NCBI RefSeq assembly: GCF_011045835.1
Contig: NZ_CP047349.1
Coordinates: forward strand, 2,046,001-2,110,000
DNA from: Proteus terrae subsp. cibarius
GTDB taxonomy: Bacteria > Pseudomonadota > Gammaproteobacteria > Enterobacterales > Enterobacteriaceae
Length of the DNA: 64,000 nt
Direction of reading: 5' to 3'
The first letter of the stretch is position 1, and each line of letters begins with the position of its first letter. Position numbers and translations under genes: made by a program. Positions 36,421-44,836 of the stretch are shown here, one piece after another. The notes under the pieces were generated by a model. The model was not told the DNA's origin, searched no databases, and was given only the letters and a program-made list of their open reading frames with translations.

Positions 36421-36963
36421 TTAATGATAATTAAAAACAAACCAAACAACACTATCAGCCTTACCGCCAATAACCGTTTTTCTTGTTGCTAAATAGCTTG
36501 CTTTGAATTCTAGCTTTAATTCATTCTCTTCAATAAACTTATATTTATTAATATTGTTTGGAATTATTATTTCATCTTCAGAGTTAAATAATGCGACACC
36601 AACACCTAAAGCTGAGTTTTGTTTTTCTGTAATATTAAATAAACGTTTATCTTTATTATCCACATCACCTAAAATGTATACACTCACTTTATCAGCCATA
36701 TTTTTATTGCAGTTCATTAGCTTAATAAAAAAAGGAATTTTTATTGAATGGCTTCCTACACCATTAAATTGATTACTGCTAATAACACCTAAATCTACAA
36801 CCTGATTCTCACTTTCTGGAGATACTGTACATGCTGGTTCAACAATTCCGCCCCTAAAATAAACAATACCATCATTTAAAAATACTTTATTCCGTTCTAT
36901 TGAATATGTTGTAAATGAAATAGAAAAAAACAGCGCAATAGAATATATTAAACTATATTTCAT
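36421..36963 (-). CDS. Minor fimbrial subunit (cluster 2)
   Basis: A 180-residue pilin-type protein with a signal peptide (about residues 1-22). A CTVSPESENQVVDLG block gives the first cysteine, NCNKNMADK carries the second, and the C-terminus VVWFVFNYH fits the donor-strand region. It is placed after the major subunit and before the chaperone, the usual place for a terminator or adaptor subunit. The exact role is inferred. Confidence 0.82.
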   Translation of the reverse strand: MKYSLIYSIALFFSISFTTYSIERNKVFLNDGIVYFRGGIVEPACTVSPESENQVVDLGVISSNQFNGVGSHSIKIPFFIKLMNCNKNMADKVSVYILGDVDNKDKRLFNITEKQNSALGVGVALFNSEDEIIIPNNINKYKFIEENELKLEFKASYLATRKTVIGGKADSVVWFVFNYH

Positions 36964-37025
36964 ATTTGCCTCGATATAGAAGTATGGCCTTTATCAGACC
37001 ATACTTCTCAATAAACTAGTTAGAC

Positions 37026-37586
37026 TTATTCATATTGCATTCTGAAAGTCACATTGGCATCAGCCTGGCCTGGTGTTACTGTATCTAATGTTGATTTATA
37101 GCGAGCAACAAAATTCAAAGTGTTAGCACCGTCAATTAGCTGCTTAGCAGTAGAGAATACAGAACCATCTGGTGATAAAACCTTACCAGTATGATCGGCG
37201 ATCTCAATACCCACACCAGTAGCTGCGCCTGCGCCACCCGTTGTGATATTACTGACGGCTAATACTGTTTTGTCATTTGAATCGCTAACGCCTGAAAACG
37301 ATGCAGAGGCATTTTTTGCAACAGTCGTATCACACTCTTCTAAATCAATCGAAAAATCCGTATTTCCAACAGTTTTACCGACACTGTCAAATTGAGCGGT
37401 TCGATATTGACCAATATTGATTGTTTGATTCATTGATTTTGCGCTAACAGCACATGCTGCATTCACTATTTGACCCGTAAAATTAATTTTACCACCATTA
37501 ACAACAGTAGCCGCCGAAGCAATACTACTCAGTGATAAAACTGATACAGCGAATACGGTTTTAACTAGCATTTTTCTTTTAAGCAT
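37026..37586 (-). CDS. Major fimbrial subunit (pilin), cluster 2
   Basis: A 186-residue pilin: signal peptide MLKRKMLVKTVFAVSVLSLSS... (cleavage after ASA), mature start GGKINFTGQIVNAACAVSAK and second cysteine in LEECDTTVAKN, ending NVTFRMQYE. This matches mannose-resistant/Proteus-like major pilins. AGGAAAA precedes the ATG by 6 bases. First structural gene of the cluster. Confidence 0.9.
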   Translation of the reverse strand: MLKRKMLVKTVFAVSVLSLSSIASAATVVNGGKINFTGQIVNAACAVSAKSMNQTINIGQYRTAQFDSVGKTVGNTDFSIDLEECDTTVAKNASASFSGVSDSNDKTVLAVSNITTGGAGAATGVGIEIADHTGKVLSPDGSVFSTAKQLIDGANTLNFVARYKSTLDTVTPGQADANVTFRMQYE

Positions 37587-37696
37587 TGACTTTTCCTTTT
37601 TATATTTCAGGTAAATACAAACAACATCTTCACTTCAAAATAGACTTAAAATAATAAGGCTAATATTAAAAATATAATATTAAGAATGGACAATAA

Positions 37697-37719
37697 TATC
37701 TAAATCTAAATTTTAGATA
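37697..37719. promoter_or_regulatory. Near-palindrome upstream of the cluster 2 pilin
   Basis: TATCTAAA and TTTAGATA arms surround a short AT spacer in the 270-base gap between the regulator and pilin genes. It may be an operator, for instance for the adjacent helix-turn-helix protein, but nothing beyond symmetry and position supports this. Confidence 0.3.
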
Positions 37720-37858
37720 TAAATATTTAAAATAAACATCACAAAAAAAATGGTTCAATAGATATGTCGATATTACATAAATAGAATTCAATTTAAATTC
37801 ATATTAAAAAGTGTAATATTGGTATATCCACATAAATAAATTAATAGATTAAAGTTTA

Positions 37859-38209
37859 TTAAATAACATTTTTAAAAAAAGGAATGTTATTATCAGAATC
37901 ATATTTTATCTTATATTTTAATGTTATTACTCTATTTCTAACTCGTTCAAAAAAATCACCAATTGAAATATCAAATATATTTAATATGTAAAATAACAAA
38001 TCAACAGGTATTTTATTTATACCTCGTTCATAACGAGATATCTGTTGTTGAGAAATATTTAATATTTTTCCTAGTTCAGCCCCCGTCATTAAATTGCGTT
38101 GTCGTAAAAGAGAGAGTTCATATCCTATCGAATGACAAAATATCTTTCTTTCTGAAATATATTTAAAATTCAATGAGAAATCATTTATTTCCAAAATCGC
38201 TTTCCTCAA
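37859..38209 (-). CDS. MrpJ-like helix-turn-helix transcriptional regulator
   Basis: A small XRE-type DNA-binding protein of up to 116 residues. The helix-turn-helix is GAELGKILNISQQQISRYERG (spread over residues 43-63); SQQQISRYERG is the hallmark of the MrpJ family, which in Proteus represses motility when fimbriae are made. The frame opens with TTG at 38209; a second TTG at 38194 with AGGA upstream is equally possible. Known mrpJ paralogues usually lie at the end of fimbrial operons; this one lies upstream of the pilin gene, in the same direction, with 270 bases between. Confidence 0.82.
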   Translation of the reverse strand: MRKAILEINDFSLNFKYISERKIFCHSIGYELSLLRQRNLMTGAELGKILNISQQQISRYERGINKIPVDLLFYILNIFDISIGDFFERVRNRVITLKYKIKYDSDNNIPFFKNVI

Positions 38210-38215
38210 ATGTAT

Positions 38216-38944
38216 TTGTATTTAATTTACGTTATGAGATTAACAAAATCAAACATTCAAATTTTTCTAACCAATTAAAATACGCATAATAAAACACTAA
38301 ATAAGTGTAAGTAAATATACGCAACCACCTTATATCAGGAAGTTAATGACGCACTTTAGTTATACTATCTTTTTTGTACAGGGATAAACTCTAAAAAATA
38401 ATTATTATTTAAGAAAATAAAAGATATTATTCTGTTAAAATGGAAGGGGTTAATACTTATCATTTAATATTGAGAGGTGTTTTTTAGGATTTTAATATTC
38501 CGTTGAATACAACAGCAAAGAAAAAGATAAAGAGAAAGATAAAAAAACACTTTTTTACCCTCGCGAATTAAATTAAAAAAAGATAAACCATTAATTAATC
38601 TTATAAATAAAAGAAAGAAGGCCATCCAATATGGGATTTATTGATAAAAATCAATCTTTATGTTTATTAATTTTTTATTACAATTAAAAAAACTTAAATT
38701 TTATTTAAGTTACATCTAACACATTAAAAACTGTATTCTTTTCAATATGTAGAGGTTCATAAAAAGAGCAAATATCGTTGATATTAAAAAAAAACACTCT
38801 AATAGGTTGATAATTAAGATATTAATAATAAACAATGTGTTTAAATTTTCTTGAATAAAAATACGATCAATATTAAAGTAAGACAATTTAATAAAATATC
38901 TTTTACCTATTAGACAACATAGAATTGACGACAATCTTTTAGGT
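38216..38944. other. AT-rich intergenic region upstream of the MrpJ-like regulator
   Basis: About 730 bases of very AT-rich DNA between the MrpJ-like gene and the terminator after oppF. It must include the regulator promoter. A low-complexity frame on the minus strand at 38716-38934 looks accidental. No inverted repeats of an invertible promoter were seen by eye. Confidence 0.5.
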
Positions 38945-38946
38945 AA

Positions 38947-38978
38947 AAAAAAGTCTGAATAATTTCAGACTTTTTTAT
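38947..38978. terminator. Terminator after oppF
   Basis: AAAGTCTGA and TCAGACTTT form a clean stem; both strands have flanking A/T runs. It is about 25 bases after the oppF stop. Confidence 0.8.
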
Positions 38979-39002
38979 TCATTAATAAATTTTCATTAAA
39001 AT

Positions 39003-40010
39003 TTAAAGCGGATCCACTTTTAAGCAAGAGACCGCATGGCGGAAGCTCCCTTCTAGTAAAGGACGTGTTTTTGCACATTCTTCATCAGCCATCGGACAAC
39101 GTGTACGGAATATACAGCCTGATGGTGGATTAATCGGTGAAGGTAATTCCCCCTCTAATAAATCGATATGCTTATTACGCTCTTTATCGGGATCAGGAAT
39201 AGGCACTGCTGACATCAACGCTTTAGTATAAGGATGTAATGGATGATGATAAACTTCATCATAGGTTCCTAACTCCACTGCATGTCCTAAATACATCACC
39301 AACACACGATCTGAAATATGTTTTACCACTGCCAGATCGTGCGCAATGAAGATTAACGATAATCCCATCTCTTTTTGAATATCTTTCAGCAAGTTAACCA
39401 CTTGAGCCTGAATTGATACGTCTAATGCTGAAACAGGTTCATCACAAATCACTAATTTGGGTTCTAAAATTAACGCACGCGCAATACCGATACGCTGGCA
39501 TTGCCCACCTGAGAATTCGTGTGGGTAACGGTTGATTAAGTTTGGCAATAATCCGACTCGCATCATCATTGCTTTCACTTTTTCAACAACTTCAACCTGT
39601 TTCATTTTAGGATGATAAGTTTTAAGCGGTTCGGCAATGATATCGCCAATCGTCATTCTTGGGTTTAGAGAAGCCAGCGGATCTTGGAAAATCATCTGAA
39701 TATCTTGGCGAATATCGCGCCATTGTTTATTTCCCATTCCCAGTAAATCATTACCTAACCAAGTGACTGTACCGCCAGAGGCTTTGACTAATCCAATAAT
39801 GGCTCGAGCAAATGTCGATTTACCACAACCAGATTCACCAACAACGCCGAGTGTTTCACCTTCATATAAACGCAGTGTGACACCATCAACGGCTTTGAGG
39901 CTTTTTTTAGGTTGCCAAAACCACTGTTTATTATCTTGAACATCGAAATAAACTTTTAAGTCATTCACTTCAAGAATAACTTTTCTATCTTGTAATGTGG
40001 CTTGAGTCAT
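39003..40010 (-). CDS. oppF: Oligopeptide ABC transporter ATPase OppF
   Basis: A 335-residue ATP-binding subunit. Walker A is GESGCGKST (residues about 58-66), the ABC signature is FSGGQCQRIGIARAL, Walker B is LVICDEPVSALD, and the C-terminal oligopeptide-type block GCIFRTRCPMADEEC is present. It pairs with OppD. The start overlaps the oppD stop by 4 bases. In Proteus-type enterics peptide uptake by Opp also matters in host settings, but nothing here bears on that. Confidence 0.95.
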   Translation of the reverse strand: MTQATLQDRKVILEVNDLKVYFDVQDNKQWFWQPKKSLKAVDGVTLRLYEGETLGVVGESGCGKSTFARAIIGLVKASGGTVTWLGNDLLGMGNKQWRDIRQDIQMIFQDPLASLNPRMTIGDIIAEPLKTYHPKMKQVEVVEKVKAMMMRVGLLPNLINRYPHEFSGGQCQRIGIARALILEPKLVICDEPVSALDVSIQAQVVNLLKDIQKEMGLSLIFIAHDLAVVKHISDRVLVMYLGHAVELGTYDEVYHHPLHPYTKALMSAVPIPDPDKERNKHIDLLEGELPSPINPPSGCIFRTRCPMADEECAKTRPLLEGSFRHAVSCLKVDPL

Positions 40011-40993
40011 ACCAATTCCTCCACTGCTTTAAAACAGGCACGTAATCGCCCTTGTGCAAATTGCTCTAATTGAGGTTCACTCGTTAAGCATTGCTCTGTT
40101 GCATACTGGCAACGAGGTTGGAATGGGCAGCCTTTTGGTAAACGCAATAAGTTAGGAGGATTACCGGGAATGGTAGCGAGTCGCTCATCTTCACCGTCTA
40201 AACGCGGAACCGCCTGTAATAAGCCGATAGAGTACGGATGTGAAGGTTGATAGAAGATATCACGCGCTTTACCGTACTCCATAGTACGCCCTGCATACAT
40301 CACCAATACTTTATCGCAAATCCCTGCAACCACGCCCAAGTCATGGGTGATCATAATAATCGCGGTGTTTAAATCATTCTTAAGCTCATTGAGTAAGGTC
40401 ATGATTTGTGCTTGAACCGTCACATCGAGTGCCGTTGTGGGTTCATCTGCAATTAAAAGTTTTGGCTTACAAAGTAATGCCATCGCGATCATGACACGTT
40501 GACGCATACCACCTGAAAACTCATGAGGATACATGCTCATACGTTTATGAGCTTCAGGCATTTTTACGGCATCTAACATACGCACAGATTCTGCATAAGC
40601 ATCATTTTTACTCATGCCTTTATGTAGCATTAAGACTTCAATAAGCTGTGCACCGACTTTCATATAGGGATTTAATGAAGTCATTGGATCTTGGAATATC
40701 ATGGATATTTCTTCAGCGCGCATTTTATTTAATTCGCTCTGACGAAGATTTAAGATCTCACGGCCATTAAAATTAGCACTACCCGCTGTGCGACCATTTT
40801 TCGCTAATAATCCCATCAATGCGAAAGCTGTTTGCGATTTACCTGAACCCGATTCACCGACGATCCCTAAGGTTTCACCTGCAGCTAATTCAAAATTGAG
40901 TTTATTAACGGCAGTAACATCTCCATCTGGTGTACCAAAAGTCACACAGAGATCTTTAACACTTAATAACGACTTACTTGTTGAATTTGTCAT
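40007..40993 (-). CDS. oppD: Oligopeptide ABC transporter ATPase OppD
   Basis: A 328-residue ATPase with Walker A GESGSGKSQ, signature FSGGMRQRVMIAMAL, Walker B LLIADEPTTALD, and the family's C-terminal cysteine block (GCPFQPRCQYATEQC). It overlaps oppF, and begins 10 bases past the oppC stop. GAGAAC precedes the ATG. Confidence 0.95.
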   Translation of the reverse strand: MTNSTSKSLLSVKDLCVTFGTPDGDVTAVNKLNFELAAGETLGIVGESGSGKSQTAFALMGLLAKNGRTAGSANFNGREILNLRQSELNKMRAEEISMIFQDPMTSLNPYMKVGAQLIEVLMLHKGMSKNDAYAESVRMLDAVKMPEAHKRMSMYPHEFSGGMRQRVMIAMALLCKPKLLIADEPTTALDVTVQAQIMTLLNELKNDLNTAIIMITHDLGVVAGICDKVLVMYAGRTMEYGKARDIFYQPSHPYSIGLLQAVPRLDGEDERLATIPGNPPNLLRLPKGCPFQPRCQYATEQCLTSEPQLEQFAQGRLRACFKAVEELV

Positions 40994-41003
40994 TTTGTTC
41001 TCC

Positions 41004-41912
41004 TTAACGATCTTTCGGGTCTAATGCGTCACGTAAGCCGTCACCGATAAAGTTAAAGCAAAACAGTGTGACAACTAAGAACGAAGCCGGGAAAAGTAAC
41101 AGCCAAGGAGAAACTTCCATTGAGTTTGCACCATCACTTAATAGTGCGCCCCAACTACTTAGTGGCTCTTGTGTTCCTAAACCTAAGAAGCTTAAGAAGG
41201 ATTCAAATAAAATCATACTAGGCACTAATAGAGAGGCATAAACCACCACCACACCTAATACGTTAGGTACAATATGCCTTAACACAATATTGCGTGATGA
41301 CACACCACAGACTAATGCGGCTTCAATAAACTCTTTACGTTTTAGACTTAAGGTTTGTCCTCTTACAATACGTGCCATATCCAGCCAAGATACCATCCCA
41401 ATCGCAACGAAAATCAGTAAGATATTTTGACCAAAAAATGTCACCAATAAGATAACAAAGAACATAAATGGGAATGAGTTTAAGATTTCCAGTAAACGCA
41501 TCATCACGGAGTCAACACGCCCACCAATATAACCTGCCATTGCGCCATACAGCGTACCCACAATAACAGCAACAAAGGCGGCTGCAATACCAACCATTAA
41601 TGAAATACGCCCACCAATCGCAACACGGACTAATAAGTCACGCCCAGATGAGTCAGTACCAAAATAGTGAGAAGAGGCAAAATCAGGTGCCATTGACATC
41701 ATTTCCCAATCAGTATCGTCGTAAACAAAGGGCGATAACATTGGGGCAAAAATAACAAATAATAAAATAAAGAAAAGTAATACAAGGCTCGTGATAGCCG
41801 CTTTATTGTGCATAAAACGACGACGAGCGTCTTGCCATAAACTACGACCTTCAATATCTAGCTGCTCCGAGAAATTCCCCAGAGCTTCGCTGTTTTCCTT
41901 CAGTGATAACAT
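41004..41912 (-). CDS. oppC: Oligopeptide ABC transporter permease OppC
   Basis: A 302-residue inner-membrane permease with about six transmembrane segments and the EAA-loop EAALVCGVSSRNIVLRHIVPN. The N-terminal polar stretch (about 35 residues) precedes helix 1, as in OppC. GTDSSGRDLLVRVAIGGR is the typical OppC/DppC block. Confidence 0.95.
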   Translation of the reverse strand: MLSLKENSEALGNFSEQLDIEGRSLWQDARRRFMHNKAAITSLVLLFFILLFVIFAPMLSPFVYDDTDWEMMSMAPDFASSHYFGTDSSGRDLLVRVAIGGRISLMVGIAAAFVAVIVGTLYGAMAGYIGGRVDSVMMRLLEILNSFPFMFFVILLVTFFGQNILLIFVAIGMVSWLDMARIVRGQTLSLKRKEFIEAALVCGVSSRNIVLRHIVPNVLGVVVVYASLLVPSMILFESFLSFLGLGTQEPLSSWGALLSDGANSMEVSPWLLLFPASFLVVTLFCFNFIGDGLRDALDPKDR

Positions 41913-41930
41913 AACGCGCTCCAGTGTCTA

Positions 41931-42851
41931 TTAATAACGAATTTTCGGATCAATAACGGCATATAAAATATCGACAATCGCATTAAAGAAAATCGTTAAT
42001 GCACCTACGATAATGGTTAAGCTTAATACCAATGAGTAATCACGGTTTAAAGCACCATTAACGAATAATTGTCCAATACCCGGCAATCCAAAGATGGTTT
42101 CAATAACCATTGAGCCCGTAATAATACCGACGAATGCAGGCCCCATATAAGAGATAACAGGTAGCAACGCAGGTTTTAAAGCATGACGTAGTACAATTCT
42201 TTTCATCGGCAAGCCTTTCGCTTTTGCCGTTCTGATAAAGTTCGAATGTAACACTTCAATCATTGAACTACGGGTAATACGCGAGATACTGGCGATATAA
42301 GAAAGCGACAGTGCAATCATCGGTAGCAACATATATTGCACCGCACCGCCATTCCAGCCACCAGCCGGTAGCCACCTCAACGAAATAGCGAAAATAAGAA
42401 CCAGTAGTGGTGCGACAACGAAACTCGGTATTACAACCCCCGTCATGGCAAAAGTCATGACGGTATAATCCCATTTGGTGTTTTGATTCAGTGCGGCTAT
42501 CACGCCTGCCCCCACACCTAAAATGACAGCAAAAATAAATGCCGACAGCCCTAATTTAGCTGAAACAGGGAATGCTTTACCGACTAAGGTGTTTACACTG
42601 TAGTCTTTATATTTAAAAGAAGGCCCTAAATCCCCTTTCGACAATTGAATTAAATAATCGAAGTATTGTTTATAAATGGGATCGTTTAAGTGATATTTCG
42701 CTTCAATGTTTGCCATAACCTCCGGTGGAAGTTTCCTTTCCCCTGTAAAAGGGCTACCGGGTGCTAAGCGCATCATAAAAAACGAAATCGTTATTAGAAT
42801 AAATAGAGTCGGTATCGCTTCTAAAAAGCGACGAAAAATAAATTTGAGCAT
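41931..42851 (-). CDS. oppB: Oligopeptide ABC transporter permease OppB
   Basis: A 306-residue permease with about six transmembrane helices. The N-terminal MLKFIFRRFLEAIPTLFILI and the EAA loop RTAKAKGLPMKRIVLRHALK are characteristic. It lies 19 bases before oppC and 79 bases after oppA, the space of a hairpin. Confidence 0.95.
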   Translation of the reverse strand: MLKFIFRRFLEAIPTLFILITISFFMMRLAPGSPFTGERKLPPEVMANIEAKYHLNDPIYKQYFDYLIQLSKGDLGPSFKYKDYSVNTLVGKAFPVSAKLGLSAFIFAVILGVGAGVIAALNQNTKWDYTVMTFAMTGVVIPSFVVAPLLVLIFAISLRWLPAGGWNGGAVQYMLLPMIALSLSYIASISRITRSSMIEVLHSNFIRTAKAKGLPMKRIVLRHALKPALLPVISYMGPAFVGIITGSMVIETIFGLPGIGQLFVNGALNRDYSLVLSLTIIVGALTIFFNAIVDILYAVIDPKIRY

Positions 42852-42895
42852 TGCCCGTTCCTATAACACAAACCTATTCAGGCGTGACGATAAAA

Positions 42896-42923
42896 AGACC
42901 TTGCCTTAAAAAAGACAAGGTCT
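42896..42923 (-). terminator. Hairpin between oppA and oppB
   Basis: AGACCTTG pairs with CAAGGTCT around an A-rich loop. A similar stem in this interval would give partial termination or 3'-end protection, so that the binding protein exceeds the membrane components. Confidence 0.75.
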
Positions 42924-42930
42924 CGCCCGA

Positions 42931-44568
42931 TTACTTAGCAATAATGTACAAGTCTTTAGTATGTAAATTATCTAATGGATCTTTACCTGAATAACCACCC
43001 ACATAAGGTTTAACTAAACGGGTGTTTACATAGTAGTAAAGTGGAACAATGGCCGAATCTTTATCTAATACGCCTTCAGCTTTTTGATAAATAGCGGCAC
43101 GTTCGTCATCAGATTTCACACGTAAAGACTCTTTGATCAATGCGTCAAATTCTGTGTTTTTATAGTGAACGGTGTTGTTACTGCTGTAAGACAACATCAT
43201 GTTCAAGAATGATGAAGGTTCGTTATAATCCGCACACCAGCCAGCACGTGCAACATCATAAGTTCCTTGGTGACGTGTATCTAAGAATGTCTTCCACTCT
43301 TGGTTCTCAAGAGACACTTCTGCACCTAAGTTTTTCTTCCAAATTGAAGAAGCGGCGATCGCGACTTTTTTATGTAAGTCAGATGTATTGTACAGAAGCT
43401 TAAATTTCAGTGGATTTGCTTTGTTATAGCCTGCTTCTTCTAATAATTGGCGTGCTTTTTCATTACGTTGTTCTTGAGTCCAAGTCGCAAACCACTCTGG
43501 TTTACTCTCTTTAATGCCGTCTGTGAATGGAGGGGTAAAGCCGTAAGCTGGAATATCACCTTGGTTTTTCACTTTATAAGTGATGATATCTCTATCCATT
43601 GAAAGCTTAAGTGCTTCACGAACACGCGGATCATTAAACGGTGCTTTCTCATTATTAATTTCATAATAATAAGTACATAAATATGGGCTTATACGCAATT
43701 CATCTGGGATCTCTTTTTTCAGCTTTTGGAAAAATTCGATCGGTAAATTGCTGTATGTCATGTCAATTTCACCCGCACGATAGCGGTTTACGTCAGTGAC
43801 TTCTGATGAAATAGGTAAAAAAGTGACTTGGTCAATAACGGTACTTTTGTTATCCCAATAAGTTGGGCTACGTTCTAAAACAATACGTTCGTTGACTGTC
43901 CAGTCTTTTAAATCATAAGCACCATTGCCGACAAAGTTAGCAGGTTGCGTCCATTTTTCCCCAAATTTTTCAATGACTCTTTGGTTTACTGGCGACATGG
44001 AGGAGTGAGCTAATAATTTTGGTAAATAAGGCACCGCTTCAGATAAAGTGACTTCTAATGTGTTGCTATCTAATGCCTTAACACCTAATTCTGTGGCTTT
44101 TTTCTTACCGGCAATAATATCGTCAATATTTACGATATGCGCATATTGCAGATAGCTTTCATAAGGAGATGCCGTATTAGGATCAGCTAAACGTTGCCAG
44201 CTATAGACGAAATCTTGTGCTGTAACAGGTTCACCATTTGACCATTTAGCACCTTCACGAATTTTGAATGTCCAAACAGTAAAGTCTTTATTTTCCCAGC
44301 TAGTTGCAGAGCCCGGTAAAATTTCACCATCTGGACCAACAATCGTCACGCCTTCGAAAAGATCACGCGCTAATGCAGATTCAGGAACACCTTCGATTTT
44401 ATGAGGATCAAGCGATTGTGGTTCAGAGCCGTTATTACGTACAAGCACTTGTTTTTCAGCTAATTTTACCCCATCAGGAACAACAGCAGCATTAGCTGTT
44501 AATGCTGATAATCCAAAGATTGCGCTTATAGCAATCGCCAACGCACTCTTTTTAGTTAAATTACTCAT
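42931..44568 (-). CDS. oppA: Periplasmic oligopeptide-binding protein OppA
   Basis: A 545-residue type-5 solute-binding protein with a signal peptide (MSNLTKKSALAIAISAIFGLSALTANA), length as in E. coli OppA (543). The SBP family 5 signature is PSSWENKDFTVWTFKIREGAKWSNGEPV-like, with AQDFVYSWQRL, and ends NTRLVKPYVGGYSGKDPLDN. It binds short peptides for OppBCDF. First gene of the operon. A separate paralogue lies immediately upstream. Confidence 0.95.
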   Translation of the reverse strand: MSNLTKKSALAIAISAIFGLSALTANAAVVPDGVKLAEKQVLVRNNGSEPQSLDPHKIEGVPESALARDLFEGVTIVGPDGEILPGSATSWENKDFTVWTFKIREGAKWSNGEPVTAQDFVYSWQRLADPNTASPYESYLQYAHIVNIDDIIAGKKKATELGVKALDSNTLEVTLSEAVPYLPKLLAHSSMSPVNQRVIEKFGEKWTQPANFVGNGAYDLKDWTVNERIVLERSPTYWDNKSTVIDQVTFLPISSEVTDVNRYRAGEIDMTYSNLPIEFFQKLKKEIPDELRISPYLCTYYYEINNEKAPFNDPRVREALKLSMDRDIITYKVKNQGDIPAYGFTPPFTDGIKESKPEWFATWTQEQRNEKARQLLEEAGYNKANPLKFKLLYNTSDLHKKVAIAASSIWKKNLGAEVSLENQEWKTFLDTRHQGTYDVARAGWCADYNEPSSFLNMMLSYSSNNTVHYKNTEFDALIKESLRVKSDDERAAIYQKAEGVLDKDSAIVPLYYYVNTRLVKPYVGGYSGKDPLDNLHTKDLYIIAK

Positions 44569-44836
44569 CTTATAAAATACTCCCAGTTAGTGAGTTGGTT
44601 GTTAGACAACCATTCTGTGATGTTCAGTTGTGTTTTAGAACGGTTTACACAACTTATTGTTTTTACAAAAAAATAAATCTTGCTTATTTACTATCAGTGC
44701 TTAATTGCCTGATAGCATTATAATTTTTTATGCCGGTAGCTTTTTTGTGTAGCTTTTTATTGTGTTACTACTTTTTAAATCACTTTTAATGATTCAAAAT
44801 CGCACATAACTATAGAATATCGATAATTTACCAGTT

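Noticed and set aside
38716..38934. A 72-codon minus-strand frame
   Set aside because: Low-complexity, Ile/Leu/Phe-rich translation of AT-rich DNA without a ribosome site or similarity.
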